The notes below the pieces were generated by a model. It did no database searches and was not told where the DNA came from. It saw nothing but the letters and a program-made list of their open reading frames with translations. This document shows, in pieces, positions 49,501 through 60,592 of a stretch of 64,000 nucleotides of DNA. The stretch covers positions 1,922,001-1,986,000 of the forward strand of contig NC_067294.1 in NCBI RefSeq assembly GCF_020740795.1, read 5' to 3'. A program made the position numbers and the translations under genes. Numbering within the stretch: the stretch's first letter is position 1; each line of letters starts with the position of its first letter. Origin of the DNA: Apus apus (lineage: Eukaryota; Chordata; Aves; Apodiformes; Apodidae).

Positions 49501-50567
49501 TGTTTTATGCTAGGGGAGGAGGGATTTCCATGTCCAGTGCCTTACTAGTATTTTGATTATACTAAATGGCTGGTTTAAAAGGATTTTTTTGTTTGTTTTA
49601 TGTTAGTCTGCCTGCCTTCTTTTTTTTTTTTTTACATCCTTATACCATTGTGCTTGCAGCATCTCTTCTACTAGATATCCATACTCATTGTCCTGTGCCT
49701 CTGCAGACAGGTAGTAAAATTCTAGTGAAAAGTGTGGTTGTCCCTTGCTAGGGGAACTCTGTCCTTCTGCTTTCTGTTTTGGTTACACAGTGGTGTGAGG
49801 TTCTGTTTTTTGACTAGTTTATCTTTAGCCTATGTTGTCAATGGGTTTTTTTTCTCTATGGAGTTAAAAAGCCACAAGGCAGGCCCAGCCACTTGCACCT
49901 TCTCCAGACCTCAGACTTAGCTGTTGAGGAAAAGCCATGTGGGAAGTAGGTGTGATCTCCCTTTTGTGATGGTTTAGTTATTTCAGTTACTTCCTTCTCC
50001 ATGTCTCGGAAGTGTTTCTGGTTTTCATTCCTTTGTAACTTTTTAATTTTGAGATCATTTACCCAAGCATGTGACGTGAGGGCTGCATGAGACATAGAAG
50101 CTCTTCTTCTGTTCCAGGACTAAAGTCTTATGTTGAGGATTTTCAAGTGAAATTTGGAAAAAAAAGGAAAAAAAAAATAATTAAAGGAATCATGGAGGCC
50201 AGCAGAAACTTTTATACTGTAAATATGTTGTAGTGCAGCTTCTTGTCTGGCTGCAGCCTCTTTGCTTGCATGTCTGCTCTGCTTCCTGCTAGGAGGTATT
50301 TCTCCAAAACATCAAAAGGAAATGGGAAAGGATAGGAGTGCTTTTTATAGAAAAAAGAAGTTGTAACTCATCAGATAGAAAAGTTCCATGTTGACTTTTA
50401 CTAACAAGATAAATGTACCTACTTTGTAATGTTTAATCATAAATAATATTTAACATCAAGATATGAATCAAGTCCCAGTTATTTCTTCATAATGCTGAAA
50501 GTGACTAGAAGTTAGTATGACATGGGTGAAGTAGCTATTTATAAAAAGTTGAAAGATAAAAGTTGGA

Positions 50568-50590
50568 ATTCTGTGATTCTATGATTCTGT
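50568..50590 (+). repeat. Isolated CR1 tail octamers
   Basis: The sequence attctgtgattctatgattc followed by tgt is the CR1 3' terminal repeat, but no recognisable CR1 body precedes it. It may be an extremely truncated insertion or a chance simple repeat. Confidence 0.55.
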
Positions 50591-50831
50591 TTAAAATTAT
50601 ATAGCTGTGAGTGGCATTATAAATAAATAAAGTTTTAAAAATAGTAAAAATAGGCTACAATTCATTGCCTTTACCAGATTGCAAATACTCAAAGAAATTA
50701 TAGCTTCTGTGTTGAAGATGCACTTGAAATGTGCAGTGTCTGTAACTGGTGTGGTAGGATACGTGTGGGCGCAAAAGGGTTTCTGCTGGTGAGTGACATT
50801 GTTCAGAGGATACGTGTGCCTTTTTTACTAC

Positions 50832-50854
50832 TTTTTTTTTTTTAAAAAAAAAAA
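50832..50854. repeat. T12A11 palindrome
   Basis: Twelve T are followed directly by eleven A, a self-complementary tract about 225 bp before exon 6. It could fold in RNA or be an assembly-sensitive spot. Confidence 0.9.
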
Positions 50855-51078
50855 CCTGTTTCCTGGAAGGAAACTGTGGCCTCCGGCTCATTGTAATAAC
50901 GTAGTTCTGAGACCTGCAGCAGTGGTTCTCTGAAACCTCCCAGTTGTTTTCTCGAGAAAAGTTTTAAGTGCTCTGAACTTATGTTTGGTGCTTCCTCATG
51001 AGCTTCATACGGCTCCATCGGCTTTCGGTGATATGGAAGAACTGGATGTTTAACCAGGAGCCTGAACATGTGTTTCAG

Positions 51079-51222
51079 GTGGAGAACTCCAAGGACAATG
51101 AGGAAAACATCTTGCAAAGAGAAGTCCCGCTTAGGCAGTCCCGTCGGCGGTTTCGGAAGATCAACCAGCGGGGCGAGCGTCAGACCATCACTGATAATGT
51201 GGACGCCAGCAGTTACCTGTCG
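51079..51222 (+). CDS. RAPGEF6: RAPGEF6 coding exon 6 (residues 118-165)
   Basis: The acceptor tgtttcag opens a 48-codon exon starting VENSKDNEENILQREVPLRQ and continuing SRRRFRKINQRGERQTITDN to VDASSYLS. It matches RAPGEF6 'VENAKDNEDSILQREIPARQSRRRFRKINYKGERQTITDDVDVNSYLS'. The basic cluster RQSRRRFRK (residues 136-144) is shared with RAPGEF2, but VENSKDNEENILQRE is specific to RAPGEF6. The donor is gtgagt and phase is 0 at both ends. The next known family exon (LPADLTKMHL-like) is not visible before 64000. Confidence 0.96.
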
Positions 51223-54200
51223 GTGAGTCTGCCCTCTGCCTTTGGGTCTCCTCGGCATCAGGCTGCTTGTGCAGCTTGCTGGCATTTTGTTTCATCTGGT
51301 GAGATGAAGTAGTCTGTGTTTGTAATTTGTTTTTTACTTGTTGTGGAGCAGTTGAGTGCTTTGGAGTTGGAACAGCGTAGGTGGAAGTGCAGATTCAGGC
51401 ACTAGTTAGAGCTCTTTTGGCTTAGGGGTTTTCAATTGAAGCATTATAAATAAATCTTAAAATGTTGTCTGGACGGAAAAATGGCCATTCTTGTTTTTTG
51501 TCGGTCTTACCTGGAGTTCTTTAGTAAAGATTTTGGAATTGTGATTTTCTTTTTTCCCTTAATAGATTTGAACTACAGGTTGGAATGGAGTCAGTCACGA
51601 GTGCAGTTGAAGAGTATGAACACTATGGTACTTGGTCATGTCTACTTGGTTAAAAATAATTCAGTGGTAATTCAAGCATCAAAAAGAGTAACAGCAACTC
51701 ATTTACTGGTCTTAAATAAGATCACAGAATGTATAATCTATGCTATGTGAAGGCACGTACAGCTGTGGTTTCTAGGCCACAAGGCTTTTATGAAGGTTTC
51801 TTACCATTTTTTTACCATTATTTTTCACATACAAACTTCCTGCTTGGTAGCAATGTATATTTGTGATCTAGATAAATTGTTTCACTGAAAACAGTTGTTC
51901 TGGATACTTTGATTTGAAAATCAAAGGTTAAAAGAACAGTTCTAACATTGAAATACACAAACCTTGAGTAGTTTTCATTCACAAAGAAAAAACCAGACTC
52001 AATGTCTCCCCTTTTTTCCCCCATCTTTCTTCCCCTCTCCCCAAAAGGTACAAAGTTCTCTCTTAGTTAATACACTTTAAAATATCTGATGTAGGCAGTT
52101 GGATAAAACCTTAAGGCATTTGCTCTGTTTCAGAAAAAAGTGCTGTTTTTTGTGCCTGTTGATGACTGTTGGATCGCAGGTGGTGGTTTCAGACTCTCCA
52201 CAGCATTAGCAAATACTTTGGCATCTGTCGTGTGAGCAGAAGAGCTCTTGTTGCTGTGACAGGAAGATGCTGCTTGAAGGTTAATGTCCTTTGCCATCTC
52301 ATTTAAAGAACTGTCACACGTGCTGAATTTTATCATTAGTAAGTCACCTGAATTAGTTATTGACAAACTGTGGTGTTGGATCCTCATGCTCTGGGCAGTC
52401 GTGTATAATAAGGCTTTATTAGGAATTAAATTCCAATCTGAGTATGACAAAATGTGTTTCTTTCTCTTTGGTGTTTCTGTGACACTGAATAAGCACATGG
52501 AAAATAATTCTCAGACCTCAGTGCTAAGAGGAAGAGAATCCCATAAACAGCTGACCCTGATGCAGCTTGTTTGGAGAGGCACACGAGAAAGGACTCGGCA
52601 TCTCTGGTCTGTTAAAGACCAAGATAGATAGGTTTTTGAATTATTTCAGAGTTTGGCAGTTATTGATGAAAAGAGTTGGTGTGAGACACTCACAGGATTG
52701 CAATTAGTTGACAAATTATGTCCTCGTTAGGATTTTTGTTTCTGTTGATTTGTTTCTTTCTCTTACCAACCATATGGGGCTCGTGTGCGTGTCTGCATGT
52801 TTAGTTTCACGTTGAAAGCCTGGTGGCTTCCTCAGATTTATGAGTGTGTGTATTTTGATCAGCATTTGATGGGAAATAGTACAAACTTCATAAATCAACA
52901 GCATATTCATAAACCTGCTTTTATGTCAGTTAATTAGGAATATCTAAAAAGAGTCCTGTTAACACTGCTAGGTGTTTTCCCGGGTGAGTGAGTGCCAAGT
53001 GGCAAGGAGTAAACAACCAACTCTGGTAGAAAATCTGGAGGCTGTTGGGTTTTCAGCAGGCTGCACTGAAGTACCAACTCTTGCTTCGTAGGCTGCAAGC
53101 TCCTAATTGGGAAGTGTCATACTCATAGTACTTGGGGTAGCAAAAAGTAATTTGTAACTCCACAGATGACTAAGAAATCAAAACATGATAACCAGCTGCC
53201 TGTTTGACAAGTAAATAAAAATTGGGTGCCCCTGGTTTTACATATTCCGTTATAATCTGATAAAATACTGAGTTTTTCTCAGGTCTGGTGTGTTCTGTGC
53301 TTGGGTTTAATTTGTACCTATATGAGTCTCTTCATACATGACTGTTGGTTCCCAATGGTCTTGAAGACCAATCTTTATACTGTAACCCTTCATGTCAGAC
53401 CACGTGAGAATGGGCAGGATGAGGAGGAGGGTTTCTGAATGAAATATTTATTTGACAAGAACTTGAAATAACGTTTTCTGCCTGAGTGGGACAACTGTTT
53501 GCAAATGCAGGGGCAGATTTCCTTACTGGCACAACACTAATGAACAAATGAAGTGTTGTGTTTCCCTCTCCAGCCTGTTGCTAAATGCTCTCTGACAGAT
53601 GCTGAATGTAGCTTGATGGACCTTTTGTGCGTCCTGCTTGCTCAGGGAGAGCTTGGGGCTTTCCAGCCACTCTGCCAGGACTGCAGCTGGGCTCCACTGA
53701 TCCACTGTTTGAGTACTCAACAGGACGCTGTTTAAGTTTCTAAATGTACAGGTGCTTTTCTGCTTTCTAAAGAAAACTCGGATGCTAGAGGTGTTGAAAT
53801 TCCGTCTTGCTCAGGATTTTTCCTTTTGTCATTAAATAGATGATTTCATGTGTTTAAGGGGAATTACCTGTGCAATCTCCATTCATTCTGAAATGTAAAT
53901 CTCTGCACATTAAAGATACTGTGCTTAGTATTTTATGATTAAGGCTAATCTTTGTTTTTATAAGACATTACCTATTAGGTTCGGACATGAGCTTACATGT
54001 ACTTTCTCACGTGGAGCTCCCTGCTTGTTATTGCCGGAACTTACTCTGTAGAAATCCCCGCGATTGGCCAGGAAACAAAGATTTGAATGCAGATACTTTC
54101 AGTAATATTTTTATGATTTTTATGATATTTGAAATTCCTTTGTCTTATGCCTCTTAAGTAAAAGTGCCCTACTGGTTAATTTAACTGTGTACCTTCAGGA

Positions 54201-57200
54201 TGGTTGACATTCAAATTATTACGGGTATCTTCAGTTTTTTTCTCATTTCTTTGGAATGAACTTAAGTTAAAAATGGATCATCTAGTTGGTTTCTTTGGTG
54301 AAGGAGTTACCATTTACACTCCTGTACTACATTTTTGTGGTTCATAGAACATTACTGTTTCACAAGAACACTGGTCTACAGCAGAATAAGTATTTAAAGT
54401 TGGAGGTGTGTTTTTTTTCCTTCCAGTAAAATAACAGTGAGCATATGCTGGCAGTGTTCTTGCTTCCCACTCAAACTGAACAGGTTTATATTTCTGTTTA
54501 TATCTTCAAAGTGCATAGCAATGTGAATTTGTTCTTGCAATACATATGCAAGAAAGTATGTTAGACTGGCTCGTGTTTGGTAGGTGAGCAGCCTGAGCTC
54601 TTGCAGGGGTGACCAGCAGCCCTGTCAGGGTTCTGCTGGCACTGGACTTGTTCGCTTCTACAGCATGGCTTCCCAGCTGGATCCTGAGGATAAATGTGTA
54701 TTTGGAGAGACACTTGTCAAGGGTTCTTTTCCGGATGAACAGCACCGCTGCCCGCGAAGTGCGGCAGGAGGCGGCTCTGGTCTGGTGGGTCACGTGCAAG
54801 GCAAGGCCACGGTGGCAGCCTGAGTGTGTGTGGCCACCTGCCCACCTGGGGCAGGTCTGAGCATCCCCATAACTACATGGGGTCCCTTCAGCCCTGGGCA
54901 TTTTGGCCTCTGTTGCCTTTTTAATTTTTTGTCATTTTGCAACTCTCTGCGTCTTGCTTATCATCCCCGGTGTGACATCCTGACTGTGGGGGAGAAATAA
55001 GGCTGGAGTGATTTGGAGAAGGCTTTTGCTCAAGCTTAATGGATGAGAAGGAAAAGTGCCATTGGTTTTAATGATACCTCCTCTTGCTTCAAATCTTCTT
55101 TGTTAGCATGATTGTGTCTCTTTCTGGAGACGTGCACTGTGTGCACACTGGTGCCTGCAGTGCAGATAAGAATCCAGGCAGGAACCAGGGTTATGCAGCA
55201 GGACGTTAACACAAACGAGATAAATGCCTGGTAATTTCTAGTTCTTAGTCTAGTTCTCAACCCAGTAAGTAATGCAACTGCATTTCTTAACTGCAAAAGA
55301 AAAAAGTAATTGTGATTGTCTATGTTTAACTGTGTCCCAAACTTCTATGAACAGCTGGTCTCACAACAGATGATTTTGTGTGAACACTTGTAGGAAAAAA
55401 GTTTAACGGTAGTTTTGGTGCTTCATAGAAGTTAGATTTATGTTTTGATCTTGAATTAATAGGAAAATAACGTTTCAAGGGTTTATCTTCACGATTAAAA
55501 AATAGAACCTGAGATAGTAAGTTTTGCACTTCTCTTTCATGCAGTGATCAAAACCAAAAAGGGTTTAACAATTTGATACAAATTTCTACGTGGCCCTCAA
55601 ACCTGTAACCTGCGATACCTTTTCATTGGAATGAGGTTCTTATTACCTACATATGTTTTTGGCAGTTCTGGGATTTTTTAGATGAAGAATATTTGTATTT
55701 CTAAAAATAGCACATGTATGATGTAATGCACATTTCTGTGGAAATGTGGCAATGTTTTGAATTTTTTCAATTGTTGGTTCATTGTAGAACAGAATAAAGA
55801 AATCAGCACCAAACTTTTTTAGTAGTAATCCTCTTTTGTCAGACATGCAAATTTACCTTTTTTAAAAAAAAACAACCTTGTAAAAGGATGGTGAGGTTTA
55901 AAAGATTCATTATAATATTACGTTTTATGGACAGTATCTTAATACTTGCATCATGTAAAAAAATTCCTGAAGCCTTGTAGAGACATTTATCTGCAGAGAA
56001 GTCTGTCACTAAGGACTGCTTGAGTGGCAAGTTTCTTGTTCTTTGATCGTTACTTAATGTAATCCTGTCAGAGGCTGGGGTTGGTGCAGGGTGTCTCACA
56101 ATTGTGGCAAGTTAAGTCACATTTCAAAATACTGAATCAAACCCATTAGGTTCTTTACCATCAGTAATCCTTTGCCTTTTACATGCTATAAAACACTGTG
56201 GATCTTTTATAATCTGTTTTTAACTGCCAGGTAAATTTGCTGAAATGGTACCTTTTACTGATCTAAAAGAACTAAGACTGACTTAGAGCTGCCTTCTGTT
56301 AAACATGGACACAGCATCCACTGGCATCTGTTTATTTGGAATATTGGTTAATTTTAATGAGGCCGTGGCTGATCTGTGAGTGGCTAAAATAACTTCTTGA
56401 GCTGCTCTTTGCAGCTCACTGCTTTTTCATGTGTTTATGTCCACGCTTCCTCTTTTTGACACTTAAAAAATGCTTGATGGAATTTTGGCTTTATTAACTG
56501 ACCAATTAGAAGAAAATCTGAGTCTTGCTGAAACCTGTGAGTCTTGCTGTGTATTTAGTGGGTACAGAAAGTACTGTCCTTGATAGCATTCAGGAGGTGT
56601 CGTGCGATGCAGGGAGAGGATGCAAGTCCCTTCTTCCTGACACTGTATTTCCAACATGGAGATTAAAACAGAGAAAATCCTTATTTTTAATTGTGTGGCC
56701 CAGGTTGGGTCCCAACTTGCAGGTCTTGTGTGCCCGAGAGCAGCAGTGTGTGCAGGACCCTCTGCTCGCCAGGCTGCCCGGGCAGGATGGGACCCCCGCA
56801 GAAGCCCGCATGCGCAGTGGCTTGTTTGGAGCTCTGTTGAACTCCTGCCATTTTAAGTGTTTTTCTTCTGTGATCAAAAAGCAGCTGCATCTGCAGCACG
56901 TTTACTTCCTGAGCAGACGACTCTAGGTTTGCTGTGGCTGAAGGGAACCAGCTGCGTGGGTGTGGTGGGTGTGAGGGGTGAGGAGGGGAAAGCTTGTGGC
57001 TGGTGCCCCCGGCTCTCTGGAGATGGAAATTCCTGTCAGAATGTCAGGCTGGTCTTTGGGGGTGGGGGAAAAGGCTGTGAATGATGTAACAGCAAGTGGC
57101 TCTGGTAATGAATGGTGTCGGAGGTGTCTGCTTGTCCAGCTAAATGGGGTTTCACCAGCAGAGCTTGTGGACAACCTCTGGCTGGGTCCTGCTGGCATCC

Positions 57201-58280
57201 AGCTCAGCATCTCCAGCTCGCCCTGGTCTGCCGAGACAGCTGCCCTGGGGCACTTCTCTTGGCTTTTGTAAGCAAGGGGAGACTTGCCAAATGCGTGTTT
57301 GCTCGTATTTTATTTTACATATTGATTCTGTCTGCTTTTTTGTCAGCTGTGTTACTGTCAAGGACTCCTTGAAAGTCTGCCCCTGGTTGTGGTGGTCACT
57401 AACAAAACACCAATCCTTGAAGTGTGCTGTGCATTAAAAAGCTGCCTAGAAATTTCCACAGAGTGCTGGTGCTTCCCAAACCGGTTAATGAGAGCCTACA
57501 GTTTCCAAAGAGTAATGACTTGGATAGGCTGTGCACAAAATAAGAAGCCACTTACTGAACATACTGCCCTTCTGTTAAAATCTGTGTTTTTCAGATTAAA
57601 ATATCATTTTTAAAAAATAAAACCACATGCAACGTGTAAGCCCCAATTTATCCATAATGAAAGTCGTTGTAGCTATAAAAACTTTTAAGCAGGAGTTTTC
57701 CTGTAGATTTTACAGACTCGAGAAGTAGATGAGGTATGAACTGTGAATTACAGAAATCACCTCAATTTGGAGGTGACGTGCAGCTGTTTAACAGCATTTG
57801 AAAAGTGACACAGAAATGAAATGACATCAAACCGAAACTAGGGAGGGTCTATTTTAGGCGAGCACCTGTATATTCTCAGACCTGGCTGCTGGCAGTGCTG
57901 CACAGCCCTCCTTCTGCCCCGTGGGACAGCCCGTGGCAGCAGGCAATGGCTCCGTGTCGGGATGTGGAGGGACAGACACCTTCCTGCTCCGCCTGCATCG
58001 GTCCTGGAACAAGATACTGAATTTCTTCAGGGCTTTACCTTTCAGCTTTTATTCCCTTGCTCAGCAGAGCAGAACTGTGCTTGTCTCTGGGATACCTGAA
58101 GAAAAAAACTTGAGGATATTTTTACACTTATTTCCTACTTGCAGTCCAAACACATTGGTGTTTGTACACCTGAGTGCTTTCACCAGGAAGCCTGGAACCA
58201 TGTGGAAAGGGATCCTGAGCACAGTGTGTCCTTTTGCAGGGAAGTCTTCCCACTCTGTTAACTGGCACTGAACCAGAGAG

Positions 58281-58785
58281 TTCACAGAATCACAGAATGT
58301 TAGGGGTTGGAAGGGACCTCTGGAATAAAGTCCAGCCCCCCTGTCAGAGCAGGACCACCACAGAATCTAGGACAGGTCACACAGAAATGCATGCAGACAG
58401 GTCTTGAAAGCCTCCAGAGAAGGACAGACTCCACAACTTTGCTGGGTAGACTGTCCCAGTGCTCCATAACCCTCACAGTAAAGAAGTTCTTGCTCATGTT
58501 GAGGTGGAACTTCCTGTGCTTGAGTTTGTATCCATTGCCCCTCATCCTATCACAGGGCACCACTGAAAAGAGATTGACCCCTCCTTGACATCTACCCTGC
58601 AGATATTTATGAATATTAATAAGATCTCCTTTCAGTCTTCTCTAGACTAAACAGCCCCAGGTCTCTCAGCCTTTCCTCATCAGACAGGTGTTCCAGTCCC
58701 TTATTGGTCCTCTTAGTGTCCGTTGGACTCTCTCTAGTAAATCCTTGTCCCTCTTGAACTGTGGAGCCCAGAACTGGACATTGAC
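58281..58785 (-). mobile_element. CR1 LINE 3' fragment, antisense to RAPGEF6
   Basis: The + strand opens with doubled reverse-complement tail octamers (cacagaatcacagaatg). It continues through 'ggttggaagggacctctgga' and the C-terminal coding region in reverse; on the minus strand this reads RMRGNGYKLKHRKFHLNMSK and HWDSLPSKVVE. It ends near gagcccagaactggacattg, an internal CR1 position. It belongs to a different subfamily from the sense copies and has frameshifts and stops. The 5' end is truncated. Confidence 0.93.
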
Positions 58786-60398
58786 CTAAGCTGGTGCTGG
58801 CAGTGCTGTGGGAGGAATGTTCTGTTGTGCCTGTTGCTCTGTGACAGCTTGTGGCAGAAGCCCCTTTCAACAATTCTGGATATTTTGCAAATTAATATGC
58901 ACAAGAAGTAAAAATTCAGGTTGTTATTAATGTGCTCTCCACACAATAATCAATTAATCTGTTTTTTCCTCCACCTTTCACAGTATAGACAAATGTATAC
59001 CATGGTAGAAATTAACTCAGTTGCTTGGAAAATGCCTGAGAAAATATTTTATGTAGCATGTTCAGAGAGTTAATTTCTGTTTTGATGGACCCTAAGGGGC
59101 TGGGTGGCAGTTCCAAAGTCATTAATTCTTCATAAGCAGCCTCTTATGCAAACTAGATTGAGAATGATGTGTAGGGGTTGCACCCACTGCTAATAACTGT
59201 ATCATGTCTTTCAGGTGGTTAATGATAAAAAGGTTGCTCTGCACTTGAGAAAGGTCTTTGCTTTTTGGGGGGACTTAAAAACCTTTTAGTGTATGAGTTG
59301 CAGGTCTTCGTCAGATCCTTCTTCTTAACATTATTGTTTCAGTCTTTTAAAGTGGTGTATTGAGTGGCTTCTTGCAGAAAACCAACAGGGTAGTAGCCAG
59401 CAAGCTGGTCGCCTGCATGCAGGGCGATGGTAGCAAGTGTGGATCTGTTCTTTATTTCCTGTCTTCCATCTGGGCTGTTTCTGTTCAGTATGCTGTGCTC
59501 AAGTATAGCAGCCTAGTTGTGTTCTTATTTGTAGCCAATTCAACCTCTCGTGGAGGTTTAGCTTTATCGTGCCTGAGAGAGAAGTAGTCATGTGAAGGAT
59601 CATGTTGTATTTTAGCCTGAAGAGCTGAAAGTTTGAGTCATTGGGTTGAATGTCACGTGACACTGAAGACTTCTTTAAAGGACTGTGGTGATGTTGTCTT
59701 CAACTTCGTATTCAAGTTAAAATGTTTTTCCAATATACAGTACAAAGATTTACATAAACTCAGGTTATTTGGAAGCCTTCCTGACCAAGTTAGGGAGTGA
59801 GAATATCCTGAGCAATTTTCAGTTAAAATCACCCTCAGAAAATGTCAGTGCAGAATGCAGGCATTTGGATGCCCTGTTTTCCTTGAGAAACTTGGCACGA
59901 AAACCACTGTCTGTACGAGAGAATAGCTAGAAGAATCTCTTTGGTTTTGGCTTAGAACTGATTGCTATCTAATGACATTTAACAGCATTTGCAATTTTAC
60001 ATTTGATATGTGGAAACTGTCTTAATGGGGGATATATTTGACAGATGAAATACTTGAAATGGTTGGTTAAATGAAGTCTCTTGGCTAAATGGGGCCATCT
60101 TTGTAGCTGAATTCCTTGGTGGATGCTTTGCTCTTGCAAGTCACAGTTGTTTTCTGTTGCTGAGTAGTAAAGTTTTTTGTTCCTGTATGGTTAAGTTTTA
60201 ATTTGAGGTGCTGTAGCCACAATGCTTGCATTGTTTTTATGATTTAGATTTTTTTTCCTTTAAAGTTTGGTTAACAGATGGGATTTGTCAACTTGGAGTG
60301 CAGGTCTGGCACCTGGCCCAGCCGTTGCTTTATCTGCTAAGTTCAGTTTCTCAGGTAGGGGGAGAATAACTGGACTTCTGCTGATGTTTTTCTCTCAG

Positions 60399-60592
60399 CG
60401 GACGGAGGCACCCCAAACGATGCTGGGGAAGAATTTCCAAAAGCATACTGGGCTTTCAATTTTTAAAGGCAGTAAGGGCTGGGTCATACCAGAATAGGAG
60501 GAAGCTTGGAAACCACCACGCCACAACAGTCTGTGCGACGAGGGAAGCCCTGCAGAGCTGCCCTCGGATCTGCGCTGCGCTTCCCCAACACG
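60399..60592 (+). other. Exon-like segment in intron 6 (possible poison exon)
   Basis: The segment follows a strong acceptor (tgatgtttttctctcag) and ends before a good donor (gtaggt). It is 194 nt long and holds ten CpGs where the surrounding intron is CpG-poor. Read in the phase left by exon 6 it gives 32 codons starting RTEAPQTMLGKNFQKHTG, then TAG at 60495-60497, 95 nt before the donor. It has no known homology. Inclusion would truncate RAPGEF6 and shift the frame. It may equally be chance. Confidence 0.3.

Larger units (their letters stand above)
46525..51078 (+). other. RAPGEF6: RAPGEF6 intron 5 (4.55 kb)
   Basis: A GT-AG intron in phase 0. It contains a T18 run at 47631-47648, a T-rich tract at 48028-48051, a CR1 tail-like octamer run at 50568-50590 and a T12A11 palindrome at 50832-50854. 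An AT-rich, POU/homeodomain-site-like patch lies near 47875-47960. No other exon was seen. Confidence 0.9.

Noticed and set aside
8090..51222. Assignment to RAPGEF2 instead of RAPGEF6
   Set aside because: Residues such as CSETIARCWY, KQSGGKRGC without the RAPGEF2 insertion, and VENSKDNEENILQRE fit RAPGEF6 and not RAPGEF2.
50842..51285. 147-codon reverse-strand ORF
   Set aside because: It is the antisense shadow of RAPGEF6 exon 6 and its flanks, whose + strand reading has matching splice sites and known homology.
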